64,000 bases of DNA from Halomarinibacterium sedimenti (GTDB taxonomy: Bacteria; Bacteroidota; Bacteroidia; Flavobacteriales; Flavobacteriaceae). The stretch is from NCBI RefSeq assembly GCF_019312585.1, contig NZ_JAHWDP010000007.1, positions 1 through 64,000 on the forward strand. The letters run 5' to 3'. The notes below the pieces were generated by a model that worked only from the letters and a program-made list of their open reading frames with translations, was not told the origin of the DNA and made no database searches. A program made the position numbers and the translations under genes. This document shows, piece after piece, positions 17,098-26,205 of the stretch (within the stretch, counting starts at the first letter, position 1; every line of letters starts with the position of its first letter).

Positions 17098-17278
17098 AAG
17101 GTTACTGCCTACATTAGTATTATTTTTTGGTAAACTCAACAGGAATTCTTTAAAAAGGGTGAGTTGAAGTTGTAAAAGCGAGCCGTCTTTGAGCGGATAC
17201 TTGACCAGCTTGTTAACCCTAAACTTGTTTTTAAGGAGTTTATACAAAATCACAATTATTAATGTAGGCTTTTTTATT
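17098..17278 (+). ncRNA. ssrS: 6S RNA (6S-Flavo type)
   Basis: A gap of about 220 nt between zapA and rny with a long closing stem: GCCTACATTA (17107-17116) pairs perfectly with TAATGTAGGC (17260-17269), and the pairing can be extended inward. A T-rich tract follows (17270-17278). Further inside, CTCAAC (near 17135) can pair with GTTGAG-type sequence (near 17161), consistent with a long interrupted rod. The 6S-Flavo RNA is known from flavobacteria, and the zapA-adjacent location matches ssrS in E. coli. 6S RNA mimics an open promoter and sequesters housekeeping RNA polymerase. The ends are estimated. Confidence 0.8.
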
Positions 17279-17295
17279 TCACCAAATCAACAACA

Positions 17296-18861
17296 ATGGA
17301 CAATATAATTACAATAATAATTGCGGCAGTTGCAGGATTGATAATAGGGTTTGTTATTTCAAAAATACTTGAAAAAAAGCAAGCCTCACAAATGATGAAA
17401 TCTGCAAAGAAAAGCGCAGCCGCTATACTTAAAGAAGCAAATACTGAAGCAGAATCTATTAAAAAGGAAAAAATACTTCAAGCCAAAGAGAAGTTTATTG
17501 AGCTTAAGTCTGAACACGAAAAAGTTATTTTAAGCCGTGATAAAAAAATAGCTGATGCCGAAAAGAGAATACGTGATAAAGAATCTCAAATTTCGAGCGA
17601 GTTAGCAAAAAATAAAAAGTTGAGTTCGGATTTAGAGTCTCAAAAACACGCTTTCGATGAAAAACTAAAGTATATTGAAAAGAAGGAATCCGAATTAGAT
17701 AAACTTCATCGAAGTCAAATTGAACAGCTTGAAGTTATTTCAAGCCTATCAGCAGAAGATGCTAAAAATCAACTATTAGAGAGCCTAAAAGGGGAGGCCA
17801 AGACCAATGCAATGGCCTACATACAAAACACCCTGGAAGAGGCTAAAATGACTGCTCAGCAAGAGGCAAAAAAAGTCATTATTAATACCATACAACGAAT
17901 AGGAACTGAAGAAGCCATAGAGAATTGTGTGTCGGTTTTTAATCTTGAAGGCGACGATGTGAAAGGGCGTATCATTGGTAGAGAAGGAAGAAACATACGT
18001 GCCATTGAGGCAGCCACCGGAGTAGAAATTATTGTTGATGACACCCCAGAAGCAATTATTCTTTCTTGCTTCGACTCAGTTCGAAGAGAGATTGCACGAC
18101 TCTCATTGCACAAATTGGTAACCGACGGTCGTATTCACCCTGCCAGAATTGAAGAAGTGGTTAAAAAGACCACCAAGCAAATTGAGGAAGAAATTATCGA
18201 AGTTGGGAAGCGAACCGTTATCGATTTAGGGATACACGGATTACATCCAGAACTAATAAAAGCTGTAGGAAGAATGAAGTATCGGTCTTCTTACGGCCAA
18301 AACCTATTGCATCACTCTCGTGAAGTAGCGAGACTTTGTGGCGTCATGGCTTCGGAATTAGGACTGAATGCAAAATTGGCAAAGCGCGCTGGTTTACTTC
18401 ACGATATTGGAAAAGTACCGGAAGCTGAAACAGAAACGCCTCACGCCATCCTTGGAATGCAATGGGCTGAGAAATACGGTGAAAAGCCTGAAGTATGTAA
18501 TGCGATTGGTGCTCACCATGATGAAATTGAGATGACCGATTTACTTTCGCCTATTGTTCAAGTGTGCGATGCCATTAGCGGGGCACGCCCAGGAGCAAGA
18601 AGGCAAGTATTGGATTCTTACATTCAGCGTTTAAAAGATTTAGAAGATATTGCCTTTGGATTTGGAGGCGTACAAAAGGCCTATGCTATTCAGGCAGGAA
18701 GAGAATTACGTGTCATGGTAGAGAGTGAAAAGGTAAGTGATGATAAAGCAGCACAACTGTCTTTCGAAATTTCTCAAAAGATTCAAACAGATATGACCTA
18801 TCCAGGTCAAGTAAAAGTTACCGTTATCCGGGAAACTAGAGCGGTCAATATTGCCAAATAG
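17296..18861 (+). CDS. rny: Ribonuclease Y
   Basis: 521 residues with an N-terminal transmembrane helix ([22 protein letters not shown]), a long coiled coil (about 30-190), a KH RNA-binding domain ([28 protein letters not shown], about 216-243) and an HD hydrolase domain. The HD domain shows [11 protein letters not shown], the core [11 protein letters not shown] and AHHDEIE metal ligands. It is a membrane-bound endoribonuclease that starts mRNA decay. The length is normal for the family, and the order 6S RNA-rny is kept. Confidence 0.95.
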   Translation: MDNIITIIIAAVAGLIIGFVISKILEKKQASQMMKSAKKSAAAILKEANTEAESIKKEKILQAKEKFIELKSEHEKVILSRDKKIADAEKRIRDKESQISSELAKNKKLSSDLESQKHAFDEKLKYIEKKESELDKLHRSQIEQLEVISSLSAEDAKNQLLESLKGEAKTNAMAYIQNTLEEAKMTAQQEAKKVIINTIQRIGTEEAIENCVSVFNLEGDDVKGRIIGREGRNIRAIEAATGVEIIVDDTPEAIILSCFDSVRREIARLSLHKLVTDGRIHPARIEEVVKKTTKQIEEEIIEVGKRTVIDLGIHGLHPELIKAVGRMKYRSSYGQNLLHHSREVARLCGVMASELGLNAKLAKRAGLLHDIGKVPEAETETPHAILGMQWAEKYGEKPEVCNAIGAHHDEIEMTDLLSPIVQVCDAISGARPGARRQVLDSYIQRLKDLEDIAFGFGGVQKAYAIQAGRELRVMVESEKVSDDKAAQLSFEISQKIQTDMTYPGQVKVTVIRETRAVNIAK

Positions 18862-18881
18862 TGTAATATTGTTACACAAGT

Positions 18882-18912
18882 AAAAAGGCTTCAAATATGA
18901 GCCTTTTTTTAT
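18882..18912. terminator. Terminator shared by rny and the aldo/keto reductase gene
   Basis: AAAAAGGCT (18882-18890) pairs with AGCCTTTTT (18900-18908) and a T tract follows. It overlaps the end of the converging gene at 18909. A second small hairpin (GTGTAA/TTACAC, 18861-18877) sits just before it. Confidence 0.82.
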
Positions 18913-19856
18913 TCATCATATATATTAATATATCCTTTTTCAGGCATTTCGAAGAATTTACCTGTAATAAACCGGTAGTTTTTATCCAAACTTGCTAGCA
19001 GTTTCATATCGGTTTCATCTAGCTTAATTTCACCTGCCTTTAAATTACTTTCCATATTTTTGGGAGTAACCGATTTAGGAATTACCGAAGTTCCTCTATT
19101 GGCGTGCCAACTCACTAATACTTGTGCAGGATGAATGTTGTGTTTTTGTGCAATACTTGTTATTTCTGGAATAGTAAACAAATTAGGCTCGTTAGCCGCT
19201 TTCATTTGTTCCGAACGATCTCCAGAACCTAAAGGAGAATAAGCCGTTAACAGGATGTTGTGTTTAGTGCAAAATTGAAGTAATTCCTTTTGTTGTAATA
19301 GGGGATGAAGCTCTACCTGATTAACCTCAGGAGCTACCTTCGCTTTTTCAATTAAATCTGAAAGCTTTTTGACACTAAAATTTGAAACGCCAATATGCTT
19401 TACCAAGTCTTTTTCTTTTGCTTCTTCCATTTTATTCCACGTTTTACTAATGGGAACTTCAGAGAGCGGTACAAAATCTGAAGCACTTTCGGGCATAGGG
19501 ATTCCTGCTTTAAAGGCAACTGGCCAGTGGATAAGATAGAGGTCAAGGTACTCTAGCTGCAGTTTTTGCAACGAATCTTTTAAAGCTGGAATGACATTTT
19601 CTTGATGGTGTGCATCATTCCAAAGTTTAGAGGTGATAAATAAATCTTTTCTAGTTACATTTCCTTCGGCAAATACTTCTGCTAATGCTTCGCCAATATC
19701 GACCTCATTTCCGTAAATGGCGGCCGTATCAATATGTCTGTAGCCTATTTTAATAGCCGTTTTTAAAGCTTGCTTTACTTCGTCTCCTTTTGCTTTCCAT
19801 GTTCCCAAGCCCACAACTGGTATAGTATCACCATTGGTAAATTGTAATGTTTTCAC
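18909..19856 (-). CDS. Aldo/keto reductase
   Basis: 315 residues, a TIM-barrel AKR with the full catalytic set: Asp and Tyr in RHIDTAAIYGNE (about 40-51), Lys in FITSKLWND (about 76) and His in DLYLIHWP (about 109). The C-terminal NADPH site is IPKSVTPKNMESNLKA (about 255-270). It reduces aldehydes or ketones with NADPH, but the substrate cannot be told from the sequence. The start codon is GTG at 19856. It ends at the terminator shared with rny and has its own upstream region. Confidence 0.92.
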   Translation of the reverse strand: MKTLQFTNGDTIPVVGLGTWKAKGDEVKQALKTAIKIGYRHIDTAAIYGNEVDIGEALAEVFAEGNVTRKDLFITSKLWNDAHHQENVIPALKDSLQKLQLEYLDLYLIHWPVAFKAGIPMPESASDFVPLSEVPISKTWNKMEEAKEKDLVKHIGVSNFSVKKLSDLIEKAKVAPEVNQVELHPLLQQKELLQFCTKHNILLTAYSPLGSGDRSEQMKAANEPNLFTIPEITSIAQKHNIHPAQVLVSWHANRGTSVIPKSVTPKNMESNLKAGEIKLDETDMKLLASLDKNYRFITGKFFEMPEKGYINIYDE

Positions 19857-19935
19857 GTTTTATATTTTTCTTTAAAACTACAAAAAGGAAAAGAGGTCGT
19901 AAAGCGTAATTCATTAAATAACCTTTTTTTAACCT

Positions 19936-20832
19936 TTACTTTCTAGGATGAAATTGCTCCATTACTTTGGTTAAGTGCGACTTGTCAATGTGTGTGTAAA
20001 TTTCAGTTGTGGTAATGCTTACGTGACCTAGCATTTGTTGTATGGCGCGTAAATCGGCACCGTTTTCCAAAAGGTGGGTAGCAAAGGAATGTCGAAAGGT
20101 ATGTGGACTCACTGTTTTATGTATTCCAGCTTTTTCGGTTAAGTCTTTAATAATAGTAAATACCATGGCACGGGTGAGTGGATTTCCTCTTCGGTTTAAA
20201 AAAACGGTGTCCTTAGCTTTTTCATTTATTTTTTGGTGTACACGTATTTCTTTCAAATAAATGGAAATGTATTTTATCGTGTTATTCGCGATGGGAACAA
20301 ATCGCTCCTTATCACCCTTACCAGTTACTTTTATAAAACCTTCTTCAAAAAATAAATCGGATATTTTAAGGTTTGTTGCTTCCGAAACACGCAAACCACA
20401 ACCATAAAGGGTTTCCAGCAACGCTCTATTTCTTTCCCCTTGTGGCATACTTAAATCTATTTGCTGAATAATAGCATCAATTTCACTTTCTGAAAGGGTG
20501 TCGGGGAGTTTTCTACCAATTTTCGGGCTTTCAATAAGTTCTAATGGGTTGGTTTTTCGGTATTCTTCAAAAATTAGGTAGTTGAAAAAACCACGTAGCC
20601 CAGAGATGATACGACCTTGCGATCGAGGATTCACTTCTTTTGCTATTTGATAAATAAATTCTTGAATTGTTTTATCGGTTATCTTTTCAGGGCTTTCTTC
20701 TATAGTATTGGTCTCTAGCCATTTCATTAATTTTTTAATATCCAAAAGATAACTAGAAATTGAATTTTGAGATAACCCTCTTTCAATATGCAAGTAGTTT
20801 TGATAATCTTTAAGGGCTTGGCTCCACTTCAC
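19936..20832 (-). CDS. xerD: Site-specific tyrosine recombinase XerD
   Basis: 298 residues when started at the GTG at 20832 (V-K-W-S-Q-A-L). The longer open frame adds 37 hydrophobic, unrelated residues and would overlap the divergent gene's start. An N-terminal SAM-like domain (about 5-90) is followed by the catalytic domain with Arg in YGCGLRVSE, Lys in GKGDKERFVP, the HTFRHSFATH box, a second His in LGHVSITTTEIY and the nucleophile Tyr in that motif. XerD with XerC resolves chromosome dimers at dif. Flavobacterial genomes carry this core gene as a single housekeeping copy. No dif site is visible here. Confidence 0.92.
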   Translation of the reverse strand: MKWSQALKDYQNYLHIERGLSQNSISSYLLDIKKLMKWLETNTIEESPEKITDKTIQEFIYQIAKEVNPRSQGRIISGLRGFFNYLIFEEYRKTNPLELIESPKIGRKLPDTLSESEIDAIIQQIDLSMPQGERNRALLETLYGCGLRVSEATNLKISDLFFEEGFIKVTGKGDKERFVPIANNTIKYISIYLKEIRVHQKINEKAKDTVFLNRRGNPLTRAMVFTIIKDLTEKAGIHKTVSPHTFRHSFATHLLENGADLRAIQQMLGHVSITTTEIYTHIDKSHLTKVMEQFHPRK

Positions 20833-20915
20833 GTTAAATCTTATTTTTTTATTAAAAAATGTGCTAGTTACAAATTTCGTTATAATTTCGTAGAATAAAC
20901 AAACAAATATATAAT

Positions 20916-21461
20916 ATGAAAAAAGTACTGATTTTATTAGCAATTACTCTTAGTTCGACTACCTTTTATGCACAGGACCTTGATCTTGGTATTAAGGCTG
21001 GGATGAACTTTTCTAATATTACAGACGCCACTGGTTTAAGTAACAAAACTGGCTTTGTTTTTGGAGCCTTTGCAGGGGCTAAATTAGGAGATAAAGTAGG
21101 AATACAAGGAGATTTATTATATTCTCAACAGGGAGCTGAGTTTGATGGTGGTGAAATTGATTTAAATTATGTAAACATTCCAGTTGTCTTGAAATACTTC
21201 CTTACAGAAAGTATTCATATTCACGGAGGACCACAGTTTGGATTTGTGGTAGATGATAATGTTAAGTCTGTTTTTCAAGATATTGAAGAAGATGTGGATT
21301 CTAAAAGTTTTGACCTTACTGGAGTAATTGGAGTAGGAGTAGATTTGCCTTTTGGGATTCGTTTGGACGGAAGGTATAATTTTGGTCTTACCGATGTCTT
21401 TGAGGGAGGGGATGGAAAAAACAGTGTAGTTATCGTATCTGCGGGATATTCGTTCTTGTAA
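20916..21461 (+). CDS. Outer-membrane beta-barrel protein (porin-like, PF13568 type)
   Basis: 181 residues with a signal peptide (KKVLILLAITLSSTTFYAQ) followed by an eight-stranded barrel pattern (LGIKAGMNFSNI, VFGAFAGAKLG, GIQGDLLYSQQGAEF, IHGGPQFGFVV, GVIGVGVDLPFGIRLDGRYNFGLTDV, VIVSAGYSFL). The terminal aromatic Phe-Leu fits an outer-membrane assembly signal. The ligand and role are unknown. It is divergent from xerD and ends at its own terminator. Confidence 0.87.
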   Translation: MKKVLILLAITLSSTTFYAQDLDLGIKAGMNFSNITDATGLSNKTGFVFGAFAGAKLGDKVGIQGDLLYSQQGAEFDGGEIDLNYVNIPVVLKYFLTESIHIHGGPQFGFVVDDNVKSVFQDIEEDVDSKSFDLTGVIGVGVDLPFGIRLDGRYNFGLTDVFEGGDGKNSVVIVSAGYSFL

Positions 21462-21487
21462 TTTAGAAACACTATAAATTTTAGAGG

Positions 21488-21516
21488 AGGCAACATCATT
21501 TGTTGCCTTTTTTTAT
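21488..21516 (+). terminator. Rho-independent terminator of the barrel gene
   Basis: AGGCAACA (21488-21495) pairs with TGTTGCCT (21501-21508) around a 5-nt loop and is followed by T residues. It lies 27 nt after the stop codon. Confidence 0.88.
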
Positions 21517-21625
21517 TGGGTATCAATATGTTAACAACTTTGTTGAAAAATAGGGCAAATGACCTATAGGCATGGTATGTTATTATTTAATAGCTTTATT
21601 ACATATTAATCAAACTATTTTAATC

Positions 21626-22132
21626 ATGAAAAAAGTATTATTATTAGTATTTATTGCTGTAACAGGATTTACAGCAAATGCTCAATTCACCGCTGGTGTT
21701 TCTGGAGGTCTTCCTGTTGGGGATTCTGGAGATGTTGCTACTTTTGCCATTGCGGTAGATTTGGGGTATTTATTTGAAATTTCGGATAGTTTTTCAGCCG
21801 GACCAACTTTAGGAGTACAACATAACTTTGGAAAGGAATATGAACTTGATACAGGGGTAGGGACTGTCACAATTGATGGTGAAGATGCTACTTTCCTCCC
21901 TATAGCTGCAGCTGCACGTTTTAATGTGTCTGATGCTTTTTCATTAGGAGCTGATCTTGGGTACGCAGTTGGATTAGCACCAGACGGAAACGATGGAGGC
22001 TTTTATTATGCTCCAAGAGCAGCCTATTCTGTAAGCGATTTAATTGATATTGTTCTTGGATATAGAGGGGTAAGTCTTGATGGTGGAAGTTGGAATATTA
22101 TATCACTTGGATTAGAATTTGGTATCGACTAA
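21626..22132 (+). CDS. Small outer-membrane beta-barrel protein
   Basis: 168 residues from the ATG at 21626, which gives a signal peptide (KKVLLLVFIAVTGFTANAQ). The longer frame upstream has no signal and is dropped. The mature part alternates beta-strands with Gly/Asp turns (FTAGVSGGLPVGDSG, VDLGYLFEISDSFSAGPTLG, FSLGADLGYAVGLAPDG, IVLGYRGVSLDGGSWNIISLGLEFGI), a compact eight-strand outer-membrane barrel. It is similar in kind to the preceding barrel gene but not closely related in sequence. The function is unknown. Confidence 0.85.
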   Translation: MKKVLLLVFIAVTGFTANAQFTAGVSGGLPVGDSGDVATFAIAVDLGYLFEISDSFSAGPTLGVQHNFGKEYELDTGVGTVTIDGEDATFLPIAAAARFNVSDAFSLGADLGYAVGLAPDGNDGGFYYAPRAAYSVSDLIDIVLGYRGVSLDGGSWNIISLGLEFGID

Positions 22133-22154
22133 TCAATTTCGGATTTTGTAAATA

Positions 22155-22187
22155 AAAGGGGCTCTTAGGAGCTCCTTTATTTTTTCT
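22155..22187 (+). terminator. Terminator after the second barrel gene
   Basis: AAAGG-GGCTC (22155-22164 region) pairs with GAGCTCCTTT (22170-22179) across a TTAG loop and is followed by a T-rich run. It overlaps the last codons of the converging symporter gene. Confidence 0.75.
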
Positions 22188-23925
22188 TCCAAAGTTTAAA
22201 AATAACAATAGCTGAAACTACTGCGACAGCAAATAATATTGTTGCTCCTAATATATTTCCATAGATCAAATACCCCGTTGCAAAGAGGAAAGTATATACA
22301 AATACAATTCCTAGGAGCATGGAGGCAAAATCAATGGTAAATCGATCGTGGGTTTCTTTTAAATGATAGTTTGAAGAAGCTTTTTGTTTAAACGATTTCC
22401 AGCCTACGCCATAGGGTGTTACTTTATTATAAAAGTTAACCAACGTATTCATATTAGTAGGTTGGGTGAGAAGTGTTACTGCAATCCAACTTACTGTAGT
22501 AATTAAAACTCCTAAGACTAATTTTTCGTGGTCTTCCAGTCCAAAATCCACCATTTGGAACAAAATGGCGACCACAAAAGAAACAATCATTCCAGTAATT
22601 TCACTATAGGCATTCACACGCCACCAAAACCATCGTAGAATAAAAATTAACCCCGTTCCGGCACCAATTTGTAGGAGAATATTAAAAGTATCTAAAGCGC
22701 TTTCAAATTGAAGTGCCAATAATGCCGAAAGGATCATTAAAACTACCGTAGAAAGCCTACCAATGTTTACTAATTCCTTTTCAGAAGCATCTTTTTTTAC
22801 AAAGCGCTTATAAAAGTCTAATGAGATATAAGATGAGCCCCAATTTAAATGAGTTGAAATAGTACTCATAAAAGCGGCAATTAAGGAAGTAACGACTAAT
22901 CCTAATAAGCCAGAAGGCAAATGGGTAAGCATGGCAGAATACCCTAAATCGTGGCCGGCTTTAGCATTTGGGAAGGCATTCGAAATATCTGAGAGCTCTG
23001 GATACAGAATTAAAGACGCTAAGGCTATTAAAATCCAAGGCCAAGGGCGAATAGCATAATGCGCAATATTGAATAGGAGCGTAGCACCAATAGCATTTTT
23101 TTCATCTTTTGAAGAAAGCATACGTTGCGCAATGTATCCGCCTCCACCAGGCTCTGCACCAGGATACCAAACACTCCACCATTGCACAGCAATAGGAATT
23201 AATAATAATGTCCAAAGGGATTTCGAATCGCTAAAATCGGGGAGAAAATTAAGTTTGTCGGCTACATGTTCATTTGCTAATAAAGTATCCAATCCACCTA
23301 CTTCTGGCATTTGAACAATATACCAAGCAGCCCAAATAGAACCCACCATGGCAATAATAAACTGAAGAAAATCTGTAAAAATTACCCCACGAAGACCACC
23401 AATAGAACTATATATAACTGTAATTACGGAAGCATACACAACAGATTCCCAAGGTTCCAAATCAAATAAAATTCCACCAATTTTTATGGCTGCTAGACAG
23501 ACCGCTGCCATAATCATAACATTGAAAAATACACCTAAATAAATAGCTCTAAAGCCTCTTAAAAATGCAGCTTCTTTTCCGCTGTAACGCAATTCATAAA
23601 ATTCTAAATCGGTAAGTACTTCAGAACGTCGCCATAGTTTTGCATAAACAAAAACGGTTAACATTCCCGTTAATAAAAATGCCCACCAAACCCAGTTTCC
23701 TGAAATTCCGTTTTGGCGAACAATATCTGTGACTAGGTTAGGGGTATCGGCAGAAAAGGTCGTAGCTACCATAGAAATACCCAAAAGCCACCAAGGCATG
23801 TTCTTCCCAGAAAGAAAAAACTCTTGTGTATTTTTACCCGATTTTTTGCTTACAATAACACCAATAAGAAGAAAAATAGCAAAGAATGAAAATATAAGAA
23901 TCCAATCAAGTGTACTTAATTCCAT
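22177..23925 (-). CDS. Sodium:solute symporter (SSS family)
   Basis: 582 residues with about 13-14 transmembrane helices. SSS-family features include LDWILIFSFFAIFLLIGVIVSKKSG at the start, FFLSGKNMPWWLLGISMVATTFSADTPNL (the helix-1/2 signature), RRSEVLTDLEFYELRYSG and the sodium-site region SLIAAFMSTISTHLNWGSSYISLDFYKRF. It moves an organic solute with Na+ across the inner membrane, and the substrate is not predictable. The gene is third in a run with the OmpA-like and HhH genes and starts 3 nt after the HhH gene's stop, so they are probably co-transcribed. Confidence 0.88.
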   Translation of the reverse strand: MELSTLDWILIFSFFAIFLLIGVIVSKKSGKNTQEFFLSGKNMPWWLLGISMVATTFSADTPNLVTDIVRQNGISGNWVWWAFLLTGMLTVFVYAKLWRRSEVLTDLEFYELRYSGKEAAFLRGFRAIYLGVFFNVMIMAAVCLAAIKIGGILFDLEPWESVVYASVITVIYSSIGGLRGVIFTDFLQFIIAMVGSIWAAWYIVQMPEVGGLDTLLANEHVADKLNFLPDFSDSKSLWTLLLIPIAVQWWSVWYPGAEPGGGGYIAQRMLSSKDEKNAIGATLLFNIAHYAIRPWPWILIALASLILYPELSDISNAFPNAKAGHDLGYSAMLTHLPSGLLGLVVTSLIAAFMSTISTHLNWGSSYISLDFYKRFVKKDASEKELVNIGRLSTVVLMILSALLALQFESALDTFNILLQIGAGTGLIFILRWFWWRVNAYSEITGMIVSFVVAILFQMVDFGLEDHEKLVLGVLITTVSWIAVTLLTQPTNMNTLVNFYNKVTPYGVGWKSFKQKASSNYHLKETHDRFTIDFASMLLGIVFVYTFLFATGYLIYGNILGATILFAVAVVSAIVIFKLWKKK

Positions 23926-23928
23926 TTG

Positions 23929-24531
23929 TTAATACGTTTTTAGGGATTCTGCTTGTGCAATCCAGTTGTCGCGCTCTATTCTGCCAGGGAAAAAATCAAT
24001 AAGCTCGGTAAGTATACGAATATCCTCTTCCTTAAATCGGCTAATTTGGTCGTAATTATAGATTCCTATTTCGTTAAGTCGCTGCTCTATGTAGGGGCCT
24101 ATTCCGTTAATTTGAGTAAGATCGTCTTTGTTTTCCTTAGAACCATAACCAAAGTTTTCAAAATTTAATTCAGGTTTATTTTTGGTATAGGTAATAAAGC
24201 TCGTTCTTGCTTTTTCAACAATTTCTTCAGCAGACTTTGCAAGTGCTTCTTCTTTATTTCTATCGATGGTTTCCTGCTGGGTTTGTTTAACAACTTCCAC
24301 TATTTTGGGCTTAATTTCAGTAAAAATAGTTTCTATGTCTGAGATGTTTGGAGAAAGATTATTTAGCTTGTTAAGGTTAGCTTGTCGTTTAATTTTCTTT
24401 ACAATTTTTGAATATTTTGAACGCTGAATAGACCAAGCGGCATAGTAGCCAATTAAAAACGTACTGAGCATTAAGAGAAAAATCCCAAAGTAATCTGGTA
24501 ATTGATTTATAAACTCGTTCAATGGATTCAT
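23929..24531 (-). CDS. Membrane-anchored helix-hairpin-helix protein
   Basis: 200 residues. An N-terminal membrane helix (about 13-35) is followed by a charged helical linker and a C-terminal HhH-like fold: INGIGPYIEQRLNEIGIYNYDQISRF (about 140-165), with FPGRIERDNWIAQA at the end. These domains resemble the DUF4332/flap-endonuclease-like HhH modules often attached to ribosomal or NADH-dehydrogenase proteins. They bind nucleic acid in some relatives, but that has not been shown for the membrane-anchored type. It overlaps the OmpA gene stop as TAATG and lies 3 nt before the symporter gene. Confidence 0.78.
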   Translation of the reverse strand: MNPLNEFINQLPDYFGIFLLMLSTFLIGYYAAWSIQRSKYSKIVKKIKRQANLNKLNNLSPNISDIETIFTEIKPKIVEVVKQTQQETIDRNKEEALAKSAEEIVEKARTSFITYTKNKPELNFENFGYGSKENKDDLTQINGIGPYIEQRLNEIGIYNYDQISRFKEEDIRILTELIDFFPGRIERDNWIAQAESLKTY

Positions 24532-25508
24532 TAATTTGCTCTGTATTTTACTTCTATGCGTCTATTTAAAAATTGCCCTTCTTCGGTGTTATTATTTGCT
24601 ATAGATTTTGCTTCTCCTTCAGACAATGCAATTACTTTATCTTTAGCTAAACCTCCTTTGTTTATTAAATACCAACGAACTTGTCTAGAATATTTTAAGG
24701 CAAGCATATAATTATCGTTGGCATTTCCTATATTATCGGTATGCCCAACAATTTCAACTCTTACATTTGGATTTGATGAAAGAACATTTTTAACCTCTTC
24801 CAATAATTCCTTAAGGACGTCATTTACAAAAATATCATTATTTACCAACTTTGGGTAAATTGTTTTGTCTTCTGGCAATCTAAATTTTAACGAATTAAGT
24901 CTAACTGTATCTAAGGGCTTAAAAGTAAACGAGATACCATACGGAAAAGCACCATTATTATCATAGTTAAAATCCTTTATCATTGATTTTATAGCTAATT
25001 TTTCTCGTGGAATTCCCACACTTTCCAAAATATCTCGAATCTTATTCCCTCTTCGTATCCCAAGATTTGGATTTTTTATTTTTTCAGAAGCGGCATATAG
25101 CCCTATAATTTGGACTTCTTCCTTCGGGTGTTCTAAGAGGTAGGTGTTGATTTTATATTTGAAGTCTAAAATCTCTGGCGGAATGACAACCGTAGAAGTA
25201 TCTTTAAAAATGGTAATTCCTTTTGTAAACAAAAAGATAACATCTCCATCTTGATTGGTAGCTCGCAATCCTTTACTTAATGGTTCTTCTTCAAAAGTAT
25301 TCTGAATATTTTCGGTAAGATTTAAAGTGTCAATAAGTGAAGTATCTAAAGTGTCCATACTCACTAGAGGGACTTCTTCATTTGTTTCAATAGGAGTGAT
25401 GTCACTAAGTTTATCGGTTTGTTTTACCGGGTTAAGCCATGAATACAGCCATAAACCAAAAAATGACCAAATAAGAAAAACTAAAAAAGCTATGATGAAG
25501 TTTTTCAT
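24531..25508 (-). CDS. OmpA-family protein with N-terminal membrane anchor
   Basis: 325 residues: a single N-terminal helix (KNFIIAFLVFLIWSFFGLWLYSWL), a variable linker (about 30-100), then two OmpA-C-like segments. The C-terminal one (about 205-325) has NPNVRVEIVGHTDNIGNANDNYMLALKYSRQVRWYLI and NRRIEVKYRAN, the peptidoglycan-binding fold with Asp and Arg in place. The middle part (about 95-190) also reads as a degenerate OmpA-like domain (EEVQIIGLYAASEKIKNPNLGIRRGNKIRDIL), so the protein probably has two. It tethers the envelope to the wall. It is translationally coupled to the HhH gene. Confidence 0.86.
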   Translation of the reverse strand: MKNFIIAFLVFLIWSFFGLWLYSWLNPVKQTDKLSDITPIETNEEVPLVSMDTLDTSLIDTLNLTENIQNTFEEEPLSKGLRATNQDGDVIFLFTKGITIFKDTSTVVIPPEILDFKYKINTYLLEHPKEEVQIIGLYAASEKIKNPNLGIRRGNKIRDILESVGIPREKLAIKSMIKDFNYDNNGAFPYGISFTFKPLDTVRLNSLKFRLPEDKTIYPKLVNNDIFVNDVLKELLEEVKNVLSSNPNVRVEIVGHTDNIGNANDNYMLALKYSRQVRWYLINKGGLAKDKVIALSEGEAKSIANNNTEEGQFLNRRIEVKYRAN

Positions 25509-25650
25509 TTACGGAGCTAGGCTGTTATAATTTATTGTTTTGCGGGGCACTATATAGACAAATTTACAAAATTATAAAGGTGTAAGAATATTCAACGTCT
25601 ATTATTTTAACCGATTTATTAACTTTAAATTGACAAGCATTAATATACGT

Positions 25651-26166
25651 ATGGAAAACCATAAATTTTTAAATGATTTTAAGCAAAATCTATGTTATCG
25701 CATAGATGAAAGCACCCGAATGGTTGAAAAAAGTTTGCAAGAAATTTCTTTCGAGGAACTTTGGAGAAAACCAAATAATAATCTTAATAGTATTGGGAAT
25801 CTTTTGCTTCATTTGTGTGGTAATATGACACAATATGCTATTGCTTCTTTAGGAAATCTTCCAGATACAAGAAATAGAGATGAAGAATTTTTAACAGGAG
25901 GTGGATTTTCAAAACAAGAACTGCTTCTAAAACTTAAAAATACGGTGGAAAAGGTGAAGGAAACCTTATTAACTACATCTTATGAAGAATTTTTGCGGGA
26001 ACGAAATGTGCAAGGATTTACACTTTCGGGCATAGGAATAATTATCCACGTTGTTGAGCATTATTCCTATCATACAGGGCAAATAGCCTTTTGGATTAAA
26101 CTCATTAAAAATAAGGATTTAGGGTTTTACGAAGATTATGATTTAAACACAAAAAATGAATCATAA
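25651..26166 (+). CDS. DinB-like protein (DUF1572)
   Basis: 171 residues from the ATG at 25651. A TTG 21 nt upstream is in frame but adds nothing family-like. It is a four-helix bundle with three conserved His (LLHLCGN about 62, IHVVEHYSYHTGQIAFWI about 134-148), which form the putative metal site of DinB/YfiT-type proteins. These are thought to be metal-dependent hydrolases or thiol transferases, and the activity here is unknown. It ends at a strong terminator. Confidence 0.83.
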   Translation: MENHKFLNDFKQNLCYRIDESTRMVEKSLQEISFEELWRKPNNNLNSIGNLLLHLCGNMTQYAIASLGNLPDTRNRDEEFLTGGGFSKQELLLKLKNTVEKVKETLLTTSYEEFLRERNVQGFTLSGIGIIIHVVEHYSYHTGQIAFWIKLIKNKDLGFYEDYDLNTKNES

Positions 26167-26190
26167 AAAAAGCCCAATTTGGGCTTTTTA
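26164..26190. terminator. Terminator after the DinB gene
   Basis: AAAAAGCCC (ending 26175) pairs with GGGCTTTTT (26181-26189) and has flanking A and T tracts. It lies between two converging genes and can serve both directions. Confidence 0.88.
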
Positions 26191-26205
26191 GAAATGTTCT
26201 TTAAT

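Noticed and set aside
20833-20943. N-terminal extension of XerD from a farther start
   Set aside because: The 37 extra residues are hydrophobic, unrelated to XerD, and would overlap the start of the divergent barrel gene; the GTG at 20832 gives the family length.
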